A DNA stretch of 64,000 bases, taken from the NCBI GenBank assembly GCA_032173965.1, contig CM063284.1, positions 129,293,625 to 129,357,624 on the forward strand, written 5' to 3'. The DNA comes from Sitta carolinensis. Taxonomy: Eukaryota > Chordata > Aves > Passeriformes > Sittidae. Within the stretch, counting starts at the first letter, position 1. Every line of letters starts with the position of its first letter. Position numbers and translations under genes: made by a program. This document shows positions 51,745 to 62,600 of the stretch, piece after piece. Below the pieces are notes generated by a model. That model ran no database searches, was not told the origin of the DNA, and worked only from the letters and a program-made list of their open reading frames with translations.

Positions 51745-52323
51745 TGTGCTGATTTTGGCTGGGGTAGAGTTAGTTGTCTTCATAGCAGCTAATGTAGGGC
51801 TGTGTTTTGGATTCATGCTGGAAATAGTGTTGATAATCCCAGGGATGCTTTTGCTGTTTCTGAGCAGGGCTTACACAGAGCCAAGGCCTTTTCTGCTGTT
51901 CACCCCAAGCCTGCAACCAGCAGGCTGGGGGTGCACAAGGGAGGGGACACAGCTTGGACAGCTGACCCCAGCTGACCAAACAGGTAGCTCATAACCTATG
52001 GAACCATGCTCAGCATTTAAAGCTGGGAGAAGAAGTAGGAATGGGAGGATGTTTGAAATGACAGTTTGTCTTCCCAGGTAACTTGTCCTGATGGAGCTCT
52101 GCTGAGCACCTGCCTGCCCATGGGAAATGGTGGACAAATTAATTCTTTAGCTTTGTTTGTGCATGGGGCTTTTACTTGACCTATCTTTATTAAACTATTG
52201 TTATTTCAACCCACGAGTTTTCTCACTTTTGCTCTTCTGAATCTTTCCCCCATCTCCCTGGGGAGACTGAGCAAGCAGGTGGCTGTGTGGTGCTTGGTTG
52301 CCAGCAGGGATTATACTCCAACA
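51745..52323 (+). mobile_element. Solo LTR of an avian ERVL-type retrovirus
   Basis: It begins TGTGCTG and ends CCAACA, about 579 bp. The flanks TCCTA (51740-51744) and CCCTA (52324-52328) form a 5-bp target duplication with one mismatch. I recognise the style of a common bird ERVL LTR: an early GATTTTGGCTGGGGTAGAGT block, ACACAGAGCCAAGGCCTTTT, a TTTAAA box near 52016, an ATTAAA signal near 52189, and TTTCAACCCACGAGTTTTCT late. No internal retroviral sequence adjoins it, so it is a product of LTR-LTR recombination. The family name would need a repeat-library search. Confidence 0.88.
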
Positions 52324-53002
52324 CCCTATGAAATATATTTTGAAATTTCAGGAATAAAACCAAGAGGAGACTATGGTAGTGATCTTAGGGACAAGGCCAC
52401 TTCTAACCCAAAATTTTTACATTGATAGCACCAGCTGAAGGTGACTGGTACACTTTACAAATCCACCTCATGAGAGTTCTAATACAGCACTCCTGCTTCA
52501 GTTCAAGCAGGGACATTTTTGATCTCTCTCCTGAACTCAGCTTTGAGGTGGTTCCAGAGACACACAGCATGTAGGAATACAAGGAGAGCTTTACCACTGG
52601 GATTTCTTTTGACAGTCACAATCACACATCAAAAGAAGTGAGACAAGCTAATTTAAACTTAAAATAAAGGAAACATGACACAGTGTTTGCTGAATGCTGG
52701 CTGTTCTCTTTGGATCGAGTGATGCCCCTCCCCAACACATCTGGACAGGTCCTATGGGAGTGCATTACAGACTCGTAACAAAATTCATGCTCAACTGTCT
52801 GAAATTTGACTTTAGAACTAGTCCTCTATGAGTCTCCTCTTGCCTCCTCTCTGACTGTAGGATTCCCTGCCCTTACAGGCAGTATTCTCCAATGCCAAGA
52901 TCTGTTCAAATGAACTGTCTTCTCATAGCTGGGGAGGACCAAATAGAAAGTAGCTCCTCTTCACCCACATGTATTTAGGGGCTAAGGCGCCAAGCCTCCC
53001 TG

Positions 53003-53047
53003 TTTCAATCCAGTTGTTTTAATCCAGTTGTTTTAATCCAGTTGTTT
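53003..53047. repeat. 15-bp tandem repeat, three copies
   Basis: The unit TTTTAATCCAGTTGT is repeated three times, with one base changed in the first copy. Confidence 0.9.
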
Positions 53048-55325
53048 AAGTATCGATGACTGGAAACCTTCCCATCCTCCTCTTTATGAACTCTGTTTCC
53101 ATTCTCAACTGGGTTAGTGGAGCCAGATCCAGTGGCACAAAACTGGAGGCTCTGCAGTCACAGCTACACACACTGAATTTATCCATGTTAATGGTGGTAA
53201 CAGACTACTTGTTCCCTCTTTTTGTCGTTCCTCTGTAGTCCCACACTTTACCCCAAAGGAAGAAGTAACTGCTGTTGCACTTAACTCATCTGCAACAGAC
53301 TCTGCTGAGAGCCTTCCTTTACTTAATCCAGGTACTGCTATCCTGATTTCAATAATTTACCTGGAATCACAGCAGGAAATCACTTTGCTTTCATGCTTTC
53401 CTGCAAACAGTGGTAATGATCAAAAATATGTCGAGACATAGAAAAGTCACAATTTTCAGTTTATTCCAGTGATAACTTTTTATCCCTTACTTTTGTCTTG
53501 AAACTTAGAAATCTCAGATTCCTTCCTGAAGAGTCCGTTAGCACCCAACATGTTGTCAACCTGAAGGTGAAGCTAAAGCACTTGTGTAATCTTTCAGTCT
53601 CTTTCTCAACAGAATAATTTAGATCTATTGAAGTTTGCAAATGCAAAGCTTTTGTTGTCTGGCTTGGGAAACATGTATGTACATCTCTATATACACACGC
53701 ATACAAATGTGTTTAATTTCCATTTGAATCTTCAAACTTCTTTTTTGAAATGTGTCCATCATAAAGCCAGTGCTGTAGTTGTAACTACTTCCTACTTTGT
53801 GATTCAATGGTTACATTAACTGTTTTGCAACAGCTTGAGATTTGGAGCTCACTTTGAACCGTTTATGCCTAAGACCACTACTTTTGGAGGAACTGCTTGC
53901 CAGATCCACTGCTGTGAAAGTCTGCCACCACTCTTATCCCTGCTTGTCTCTTCACATTTGTCTTTATTGAAATGCAGTTTCTTTGTCTTGGCCAGTTTTC
54001 CAAGCATCGTGTATCACTCTGTCTGACTTTGTCACCCTCGCAAGTATTTCTTTTTCTGTCTACTTTTCCATTATCTGGAAAAGTTGCCAATTGTCATTTC
54101 ACAAGTATAAAATGAGCATTGAACTTCAATAAATATACTTACAGATTAGAAGCAATTTTATACATATTTGTACTCATTTTGTTCTTACACCCAGATTACT
54201 TATGAATGCTCTGAACACAGGATGACTCAAAATGGCTTGTAACATTACAACTTCTCTCTATATGACTTCTCAAGACTGCTGAGGCCCTTGCAATTGCTCT
54301 CTCAGGGTCTCATTTTTCAATTACAACACTGCTCAATATTAAGACAAAATCTCTGTAAAATTTCTGTATATTGTCAAATAAACTCACAGCCCCAAATCAT
54401 AAGAGCTGCAGTGATGAAAATTGGTTCTGGGCAGAGACCTGCTGGCCATAAGTACGCAGTCTTGGGGGCTATATGATCCCAGTCCTGTAATATTACTGAT
54501 TTAAATCTTCTATCAGTCTTTACATCAGGTGCTCTGCATTGTTCATATTCTATCATGACACCAGCCACTTAAAAATTATTCTCCTAGTGTTCTTAGCCTT
54601 GCTAAACAGATTTTTTCCCATCCTTGGGTTGCTTTAATAAATTTGTAGACTTCAAGACTTCTACCTATAGTATCCTTTCTACTTTTCAAATATTGGTGGT
54701 TTGAGGGTTTTTTAATCTCTAATTCCTGCAGTGGGATCCAATTTTAACAAGAGGCAACCAGGCAATACTACAAAGAGCCGAGATCTCCAGCATTATGCTA
54801 CTCACATATTCAGCAGCTCATTCTTGGCTTTCTCTGCCTTTCTGTCCCATAAGAGCTCTCTCCCTGTGACCAGTGCCTTTCTACATGTCCTCACATATTT
54901 CCATTGAGGACTGCCACCACCAGGACAGGATTCCCAGAGAACACATGATCGTGCCAGCCTCTGCAACCTCACTTTCCTCCCACCCTGGCTGTGCAGCTGA
55001 ACCAAAGCCAGAGCCTCCCAAACCATGCAGAGATCTGTGCCAGCAGCTGGGCTTTGGTCACCACAAGAAGTAGTTGTCTTCCTTCAGGCCATGCAGGTGA
55101 CACAACTTCGGAGGATCTGTGATGCCCTTAGGGGAGTTTTTATGACCCCATTAATCGCTTTGAGATACATAGGTATTAACTATTAACTGTAGCAGACATC
55201 AGAACAGTGGCTCCCCTTTTGGTGGTGTTTTATTTACATCACTATTTCTAACATCTTGAACAATTTATTCTCAAATGAACATAGACTTTTCCAGGAACAG
55301 CAGAATAGAATGAGACTGAATTTCA

Positions 55326-55343
55326 AAATAATAATAATAATAA
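55326..55343. repeat. (AAT)n microsatellite
   Basis: About five or six AAT units grading into an A-rich run. Confidence 0.85.
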
Positions 55344-57000
55344 AAAAAGATAAAACTTTGCAGATTTTTTTTTAACAACATAAAAGAAGGAAGAAGGGCA
55401 ACAAGCCAATTCCCTCACCTCTTGCAGATCTTTTTTAAGAAAACACAGCTTATTCAGGCAACTGAACACACACACGATGAATATTATTTCTCTTAGACCA
55501 GGGCCTCTAATAAAAGTGAGCAGGAGAGCTTCAGCTTGTCCTGTGTAGCTGGCAAAAATGGAATAAAAACACATTCAGCAAGCTGATCTCTTGGTATTCT
55601 TCCATCTCCTGCTCCAGCTGAGGCAGCTGCATTCTGTACATGTCCCTGGGACTACAACAGGCACCTACACTGATATTTATTGCTTATTACCCAGTTATGA
55701 GGAGAATGGGTGGCTTTTACTTGAGAAAATAATTTATTTAACATATAACAAGTAGAAATACTTCCAAATGGGATAGAAATAAAGTTGAACATAAACGCAG
55801 ACTTCAGAAAACAAGAGGTTTGGCTGGCTTTGGTCAACAACAACAACAAAAATGTGATAACTTCTTCTTGCCCATATATTTAAGAGAAAAGGACTTTTTA
55901 GCCTATTTCTGGAATTTTTCCAAGTCCTCCCACTTAAGCAGCTCACCTGAAAGTAGTACACAGCAGCTACAAAAATGCCCCAATGATGCCATGCTATTCT
56001 CTCCCCCATTTGATGAATATTATTTAATTTCCTACATCTCCAGTATGATGTTCTCTCTCTCTTCCTCTCAAACACCTGTGCTTGTGGGCTAAGAATAGGG
56101 TCCATATTCAAAGCTGTCACAAAAGCAAAGAAGAATATCTGGGCTTTTATGTACCCACTACATTCTGACAAACATAGTTCCACACATGTGTTTTCCACAC
56201 TTGTCTTCCCAGCATGTGGGGAGTAGGTTGTTCTGGGGACTTTTCGCTGTCTTGCTCAGGGGTAGCAGGGACAGCATGTTTGTCCCTAGGCCCTGGAGGG
56301 ACAATTCTTACAGGCTGATAAGTAGACTGACCAGCTTTCCTGAGAGTGGTTCATTCATCCCTGGTATAACTCTGCTGATTCTAATGGCTTTTTACCAGGG
56401 ATAGACTTGGCCCCATGTTGTTAGATGTCTGCATATTAGAAACAGAGTCATTTGCTACAAGGGAAACAGTCAACATCTTATTTGCATCCATGCATATCAA
56501 CAATGCAATTAGGGCAAACTTCTTTGAGAATTGGATTCAGATGGTAATTAAAGTATTGTGTTATGAATTTTAATTTGGCATTAGTGAAGTAAATTATTCT
56601 GTATTGCTCTGTTCTCACAGTTTGGGCAGAATACATTATGCCTTGCTTACTGAGACCTTTGAATTAAAAAAAAAAAAAAAAAAGCCTAGTCCCTGTGTCC
56701 TTAGAATCTAATTGTGTGGAAGAAAATGAGTTACATAAAACCTTTTACCAGTGATTCAAAGTCAAACAGCAGTGAACATCATTTCTTTGATACCCTCCCA
56801 CAATTTGGGGACTCAGTTGGAAGGGCTGGGGAGGAAACTCTTCTAAGCAGCAATAATTTGTAAGATTCAATTAAAAAAAGAAAGCACATAAAAACTACTT
56901 TGAAAAGACAGGTGAAATACAAACATTTAAAAAACCCCAATATTACATCTATATCACTGATAATTATATATGGCCAGCAGACGTTGAGGTTTCAATTCGA

Positions 57001-57018
57001 AACTGGGTGGAAACACCA
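57001..57018 (-). other. Primer-binding site, tRNA-Val type (diverged)
   Basis: On the - strand this reads TGGTGTTTCCACCCAGTT. The expected complement of a vertebrate tRNA-Val 3' end is TGGTGTTTCCGCCCGGTT (recalled from tRNA-Val-AAC/CAC). The match is 16 of 18, and both mismatches are G expected, A found. It sits five bases from an LTR-like end, the same spacing as at the first provirus. The similarity to the tRNA T arm goes on for about five more bases. Confidence 0.7.
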
Positions 57019-57099
57019 ATTTTTGTTTTGGTTTAATTTTGCCAATTTCAAAGGTTCTAATCAAGAGCAAAGCAGGCTTAAGTTTAAAAGTAATAAGAC

Positions 57100-57105
57100 T
57101 TTATT
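57100..57105 (-). promoter_or_regulatory. Polyadenylation signal of the minus-strand LTR
   Basis: TTTATT on the + strand, AATAAA on the - strand, about 76 bp before the LTR end and about 410 bp downstream of the TATA-like box. Confidence 0.6.
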
Positions 57106-57514
57106 AACTAACACTAAAAGAAAGAAAAACAACAAGAATGAGTATGGAACCTTCAAAACACTCTTCCTCCCTCCCCACACCTTCTTTTCTCTTAACTAAC
57201 AATGTAAAGACAACAACACTCAGAAATCTCAGTCAGTTTTTCATCTCTACAAATAGTCTTTCTTTAGTTCATTTAGACAGAAAAGTATTCTTTGCTAATG
57301 CTATGGAAAGCTTCTTACAAGAAAAGAACTCTTGTGGCTTCATTTTCTCACAAACCACAGGTGCCCGAGATCTGCCTTTGTGAAGTCTTTCCCATCTTTT
57401 ACAGTTTTTCTTCACAACTGTGCTCTCAGTCCATATCAGCTTATTAGGGTGCATTTTTTTTAAGGATGAGCCGTTCCAGCATCCTTTCACTCATCTCTGG
57501 AACAGAGGTCTTCC

Positions 57515-57524
57515 CCTTTTATCC
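57515..57524 (-). promoter_or_regulatory. TATA-like box of the minus-strand LTR
   Basis: GGATAAAAGG on the - strand in a locally GC-rich context. Its spacing to the polyadenylation signal and LTR end fits an R-U5 region of a few hundred bases. Confidence 0.5.
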
Positions 57525-58054
57525 CTGGGGCCGAGGTTTCTCATCAAACTTCTAACACTGGTGCCTCTGCTCATGATTGTGGATAGAATGCTACCAACCC
57601 CCTCCAAATCATTCCATGAACTTACTGGGGAGAACCCAAAGTCTGATATATCAAGTATATTTTTACCATAGCCTCACAGAAGAATTTTACTGCCTAAGCT
57701 TATGACAAACTTTTCAAAATCCCTTCAATCTAAAATCTAACTCTTTTCTTACTGACTTCAATTTCATGTGGTTGTTCTTACAAAGTTTCACCTCCCTTTT
57801 GTCTTAGCCTTAGAGAGAATTAGTGCTCTTCCAGTATGAAGTTTTGTAATGCTGAGAAAAAAAAAGTCAGTTTCGTCCAAGTCTTGTATCAGAAACAAGC
57901 TCTCTTTCTCTTTGCGTCTTTTTGATGGCCACTGCTCTTTTGCCAACTCCATGTGAGCTGTGCTGGCTGCTCCCAGTCTGGAACAGGGCTCAGGGCTGCT
58001 TGTGGCTTCAGGGCCACCTTTAGCACGAACTATGGGAGGCCACTGGTGCTGGTG

Positions 58055-58345
58055 CCCATGCTCAGCTCCTTTGGTGCCCATCCAGGTGCTGTCCCCATGC
58101 TCAGTTCCTTTGGTGCCCATACAGGTGCTGTCCCCATGCTCAGCTCCTTTGGTGCCCATCCAGGTGCTGTCCCCATGCTCAGCTCCTCTGGTGCCCATCC
58201 AGGTGCTGTCCCCATGCTCAGCTCCTTTGGTGCCCACACAGGTGCTGTCCCCATGCTCAGCTCCTTTGGTGCCCATCCAGGTGCTGTCCCCATGCTCAGC
58301 TCCTTTGGTGTCCATACAGGTGCTGTCCCCATGCTCAGCCGCTCC
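58055..58345. repeat. 39-bp minisatellite, about 7.5 copies
   Basis: A tandem array with unit length 39. Each unit contains GGTGCCCATCCAGGTGCTGT followed by CCCCATGCTCAGCTCCTTT, with a few point variants (CATCCAGG against CATACAGG or CACACAGG; TCCTTT against TCCTCT). Variants alternate along the array in a pattern close to a two-unit, 78-bp higher-order period. The final unit diverges into the GC-rich sequence. Confidence 0.95.
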
Positions 58346-58384
58346 GATGCGCACAGCCTCAGGCCAGCGTGGTTTGGGGTTCCA

Positions 58385-58610
58385 CTGGCACAAAAGCTCT
58401 GCAGGCTCTGCCGCTCCTTTGCCCCTCCCGGCCGGGCCCGGTGGGTTCCCGGGGAGGCTCGGCAGCCGCTCCCGCCCCTCCAGGAGCGGAGAATCCCGGC
58501 GGGCCCGAGCGGCCGCCGCCCGCACCCGCCCCGCCGCGCGCTCCCCCCAATGGGCCAGGGCCGAAGAGAGGGCAGAGGGTGTGCTGCTGACAGCCGGGAG
58601 GGAAGAGACC
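58385..58610. promoter_or_regulatory. CpG island
   Basis: A very GC-rich stretch with many CpG dinucleotides, including GCGGCCGCCGCCCGCACCCG near 58510-58530 and a CCGCCGCGCGC run. It stands out sharply from the AT-rich surroundings. CCAAT-type boxes flank it on the right (CCCCAATGGG at about 58547, ATTGG/CCAAT at about 58659-58668). It most likely is the promoter-proximal U3 of the minus-strand LTR; a host promoter cannot be excluded. Confidence 0.75.
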
Positions 58611-58740
58611 TTCCCGGGCTTCTTTCAAGGGGAATAAGAACTAGAAAATGCTTTCCCATTGGTCCAATAAAATGCCAATCTCAAACCTAGCCAGCTCACT
58701 TCCCTGGGCTGGTCAAACTAGGACCAGCTTAGATGTGAGC

Positions 58741-59405
58741 TTAGAAACTAGATGTGAGCTTAGAAAATCAGAGTGAACTTACAAAATCATATTGGACTCT
58801 AATATGCATATATGTATAATGTAATATGCATATATATATAATGTTTGTGTATGTGCTTTCATGTCTGTAGTTTGAAGGTATAACCTACTAAGTAGCACAA
58901 ACTCTAAGTTTTAGGTACTAATGTTTTGCACTGATACTGCGTTCGGGAACAGGGTGCTGTTCCTCATGTCCCAGACTCCATGTTAGTAGCTGTCAGAGGG
59001 TTTTAAAGGAAGACTAGTAAAGACAACACAATGTTCAGATATAACTTTTTGAGCATAAGAAATCTAGGTGCATGTATGTGGAGAGGAAAGGTTTTCAGTA
59101 GCTGTTTGAGGAGTGTTTAATGGCAAGTGAACCTCATCATGCAAGATGCTCCTCCACATGTTCGCAGTAAAGACGATCATTGTCTGCCGAATTTGCCCTC
59201 CAAATTGACAAGACACCATGGAAAGGATAGAATGCTATTCCATCCGTATTATATGGCACACTAATCTTCTTTCTTCATCAATGCTTTCCTTTGATCTAGC
59301 CTTCCTTCCAGCTCCTGCATCAACATCCAGGCATTCTTAGGGCTTGGCCCAGCAAAATGATTTAGAAAATGCAAGAGATAAAACCCAATTATGTTAAACC
59401 CTTTT
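58741..59405. other. Non-coding, possible outer part of the minus-strand LTR
   Basis: It holds a short direct repeat of TAGATGTGAGCTTAGAAA around 58730-58766 and two near-copies of TAATATGCATATAT at about 58800-58845. No frame or RNA gene is recognisable. The outer boundary of the Val-primed LTR may lie here. Confidence 0.45.
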
Positions 59406-59690
59406 TGGATGTGTTGGCCCTGCCTGGACACCAGGTGCCCACCAAAGCTTCTGTATCATTGCCCTCAGGTGAACAAGTCCTGGTGGGAGTCTGTGCCAGT
59501 GTTGGCTTCCCATGGGGTTACATCCTCCTTTGGGCACCCTTCTGCTCCAGCTTGGGATCCTCCAGGGTCTGCAGGTGGATATCCTCTCCACCATAGACTT
59601 CCATGGATTACCTCTCCATAGTCTTCTCCACAGGCTGCAGCAAAATCTCAGGTCTGGCTCCTGGAGCATCTCCTCCCCAGCTTCCGTATC
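59406..59690 (-). mobile_element. Degraded, internally deleted avian ERVL-type LTR fragment
   Basis: On the - strand the 3' end resembles a familiar bird LTR: GCTTTGGTGGGCACCTGGTG followed by TCCAGGCAGGGCCAACAC. The upstream part carries the Trp/Pro-rich repeat style CTCCAGGAGCCAGACCTGAG and GAGAAGACTATGGAGAGG. The two parts are joined at about 59470 with most of the expected middle missing, so there is an internal deletion. No target duplication was found. The identification rests on recall of the avian repeat. Confidence 0.6.
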
Positions 59691-62600
59691 CTTTCAGTCC
59701 AGGAAATAAGTGAAGAGCCAAACTCCCCCTAGAGAGTGGGAGACATTGCTTCTGTTCCCAGCCACAGAACTGCTCCCAGCAGGATCCCCAAGAGGGTTTG
59801 CATTATGGGGTTGGCGAGGGAGCTCCCTCATCCAATCTCCACGTTGTGACCCCTCAGTACTGTCTGTGTCCTTTGTAAGACGCACTTGCCAGACCTACTC
59901 TTGAGGACTTCTGGTGACAGAGATGCTGTATTTTCTCTAGGCAGCCCTCCCAGTATTTCACAGTCTTACTGTTAAAGTCAAGTATGTGCTCATATTTAAC
60001 TGGAATCTTCCTTACAGCAATTTAAGTCAATCAGGCCTTGTTCTTTGACTAGTGAGAAAAATCTTCAAGTCTATTTCAAGTCAATGAAGCCATGACAGTT
60101 TCTACTCCCTAAAGGTATAAAACTTGGAGGTGTTTGAGTTTTTTGCTACATGGCAGAAGTGCAAGTCCATTTGTGGTCTGCATTTTTTAATAGAAAAAAT
60201 TGCAGCTAAAATTCCAGAGCATCAAACTGCCATGCAAAAAGGTTATGCTTTTAGTATTTCTCATTTAGAGAACTAAAGAGCCAAATGTTTCACAAAGACC
60301 AGATGCTCTCATGAGAATTAATTTCTCCATTATTTTCATAGTAGATTAAAATGTTTAAGATTTAAATAATCTTTGGATGAGGTCCTGACCTCATGTTTGT
60401 ATAAATATGGGCTTGTTCAGCTGAAGTCTATAGAGCTATATAAAAATAGAGCCAGAGAGGATTCAGCCCAGAATATGTCAGTATATCCTCAGCCCCATGA
60501 TATTGCCCAGCATCATACTGCCTGGCCCCATATGCTTCCAAGTGTCCTGACAGAGGTGTTTGCAACTGCTGTTGGAGCGCTCAGATATGTGCTACAGTAT
60601 GAAACAGATGGTAGCTCCATGTAAAATAATATATCCGAAGGTACCACTGCAAGAAACCTCACAGTATTTGTGTCTTTGAGGTAAGTTTGTTACAGATGTT
60701 AGCCAGAGGACATACTAAGCTTATTCACCAGATGTCTTTAGGGAAGGTAGATGCTTCACCACCTTAGGAAATCAAAAATATATTACATTTTCTTCTTGCT
60801 GAAATTAGTATTTATATTCAGCTGCTATGCCTCAATTCCCCATGCTCCGTGTGTGCACATGTGGGTGTTCCCTGTTGCTGGTGAGGCACGGGGAGGTGTG
60901 TGCAGGTGTCACGGCAGAGCCCACAGGGGAAAACCTCTTCTGCAGCGCAATAAAAACCACGGCAGTGGCACTCGGCATCCAGCACGCCCAGCTGCCCAGT
61001 CCTAAATGCTTCAGAACATTAAAAAGTAACAACAACAAGAACGACAACAACCCTATGATGTCCCTCCTCATTAACTTTTTAAAGCTTCTGCTCACTTTGT
61101 GGAATCACCATTCTATCGCATGGTCAATAATGTATGAAATGAAAAACTCCTGTCCACTCTGCAATGCAGATAGAGATTTACAGTTACTGCTTAGTGCTAT
61201 TTTTGGTAGACCTGAATTCAGGGCCAATAAATTAAAAAGTCCCACAAACACAAAAAAAGATCAGACGCAAGAAAATTAGATTAAACAAACAATCAAAAAA
61301 AAAAAGCTGAGACATTTTTAAAAGTGTTGTGTGAGGAAGATACATTTTTTCTTTCTAAATCTCTTTTTGTCACCTGCTCACAAGAGAGTCAGTCTAGAGA
61401 AAAAGAAATGCCATTTTTTCCTTAATTTTCTCTTTAAAATGAACTTATTGCTCATGGAAGACCCTTGTCTCTCCTAGCCCCCAAGACCCACAATTAAGAG
61501 TAAATGCACATCTTCAATCTATCTTCCCATCACTAGCAATCTCCTTGACCTATTAACCATCTCACTGTTAGGCTCAGCTGAAGCATCTGTCCAGAGGTAG
61601 AATATGGCAGGATTTTTCTGGCTGTGTACAGCCCTCCAAGGCTGGAGAATGCTTTGTCTTCTGCAATTAATGCACTCGTGTAGAGAATAAAGAACAATGA
61701 CAAAATATATTCCTAGCCCTTTCTTCTTAAAATTAGAAAGCACTTACTGTTTGGAAGAATGGACTAACTGAAAGAGGTCAAGTAGCATTTTCAGAAGTAT
61801 ATTTATAAAAATAATATGCTTAGCCATCATGGTATGCTGTCTGTGTCCAGTGTGACTCTTCCTGCTGCCACTGCTACTGAATTCTCTTGCAGAGGGACCA
61901 GCACTGACAGACCTACATACACAGCATTGGCAAACCCTATTTTGGGTACAACCTGCTAGGGAAGCTTCCAGAAATGGTGCTGAACCCTGAACCTATCCTT
62001 ACTCCTGCTAATGTGACCTGCTTCATTGCTAGAGTTGCTGCCCCAGCCTCCTCTAACTTTAGCACGCGAGTCAGAAAATTCACTGTCCAATGGCAGCAAT
62101 GAATAGCTTCTTCATCTTGCAACAGCTCACAGCAAATTGTTGTAATCTGCATTTCCAGCTACAGGAGTTTTGGAGCAGAATTAATTGTAAATGACTTCTA
62201 GCCTAGTTATAATCTAAAATACTGTTTCATTTTGGCAGTAGAAAGGAACTGCACTTTCTGCACAAAGCCAATGCCTATAAAACAGAAGAAAGCAAAGCAT
62301 GATCAGTGTGGTGAGCAGGAGATAAAACAAGCTCCTTGGCACTGGGCAATGGCAGAGGAAGTCTGTTTCCTCCCTGATAGCTAGTCGAACATTGTTACCC
62401 TAAGCTGGGCTGGTTCTCCTCCCACCAGGCTGTTCATATACCATCTGCCCGTGCTGAAAATTATCAGGAGCATTATGTTGCGTCTTTACTTATTAAAAGG
62501 CTGAATGCAAACTTTCCAGAGCATACAGAGTGTTACAGCTTACTGCACTGGAAACTTTATACCATTATGTCTAGTGAGGCCCCTGAGTCTCCATTTTAAT

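Larger units (their letters stand above)
52329..56999. other. Non-coding stretch, with the possible internal remnant of the Val-primed element at its right edge
   Basis: I see no coding or RNA genes. Three 15-bp tandem units lie at 53003-53047, an AAT repeat at 55326-55343 and an A-run at 56666-56683. If the second retroviral element continued inward from its primer site at 57001, its gag leader would lie just left of 57000, but I see no gag-like frame there, so it is probably truncated. Confidence 0.5.
58030..58659 (-). other. 209-codon ATG-initiated frame across the CpG island and minisatellite; coding status doubtful
   Basis: It starts with a true ATG (58659-58657) and reads an Arg/Gly/Pro-rich segment across the CpG island, then about seven 13-residue repeats of the kind KELSMGTAPGWAP. 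I recognise no domain. The repeat period of 39 bases is a multiple of three and the region is GC-rich with few stops, so long frames appear in several frames on both strands (245 and 225 codons on +, 245 on -, all lacking an ATG start). The frame is therefore probably a composition effect. It lies in the presumed U3 upstream of the TATA-like box. Confidence 0.25.
57024..58740 (-). mobile_element. Large LTR of a second, Val-primed endogenous retrovirus (outer end not resolved)
   Basis: Read on the - strand, the LTR ends in CCAAAACA at 57024, followed by a 5-base spacer and the tRNA-Val primer site. The order upstream fits an LTR: AATAAA at 57105-57100, about 76 bp from the end; a TATA-like GGATAAAAGG at 57524-57515; then a long U3 with a 39-bp minisatellite (about 58055-58345), a CpG island (about 58385-58610) and CCAAT/ATTGG boxes near 58660-58670. 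The outer end is not certain; TG-starting candidates on the - strand occur up to about 59030. I see no internal genes beyond the primer site, so the element is a truncated or partly deleted copy. A host CpG-island promoter is an alternative but does not explain the primer site. Confidence 0.65.

Noticed and set aside
55734..56198. 154-codon - strand frame as the gag of the Val-primed element
   Set aside because: It lies more than 800 bases from the primer site and the sequence shows no Gag-like feature.
56981..57018. tRNA-Val gene or tRNA-derived SINE on the + strand
   Set aside because: Only the 3' part resembles the tRNA; the anticodon arm and 5' half do not. The position five bases from an LTR end fits a primer-binding site better.
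57953..58690. 245- and 225-codon + strand frames through the minisatellite
   Set aside because: They begin at non-ATG codons and stay open only because the 39-bp unit is a multiple of three and lacks stops.
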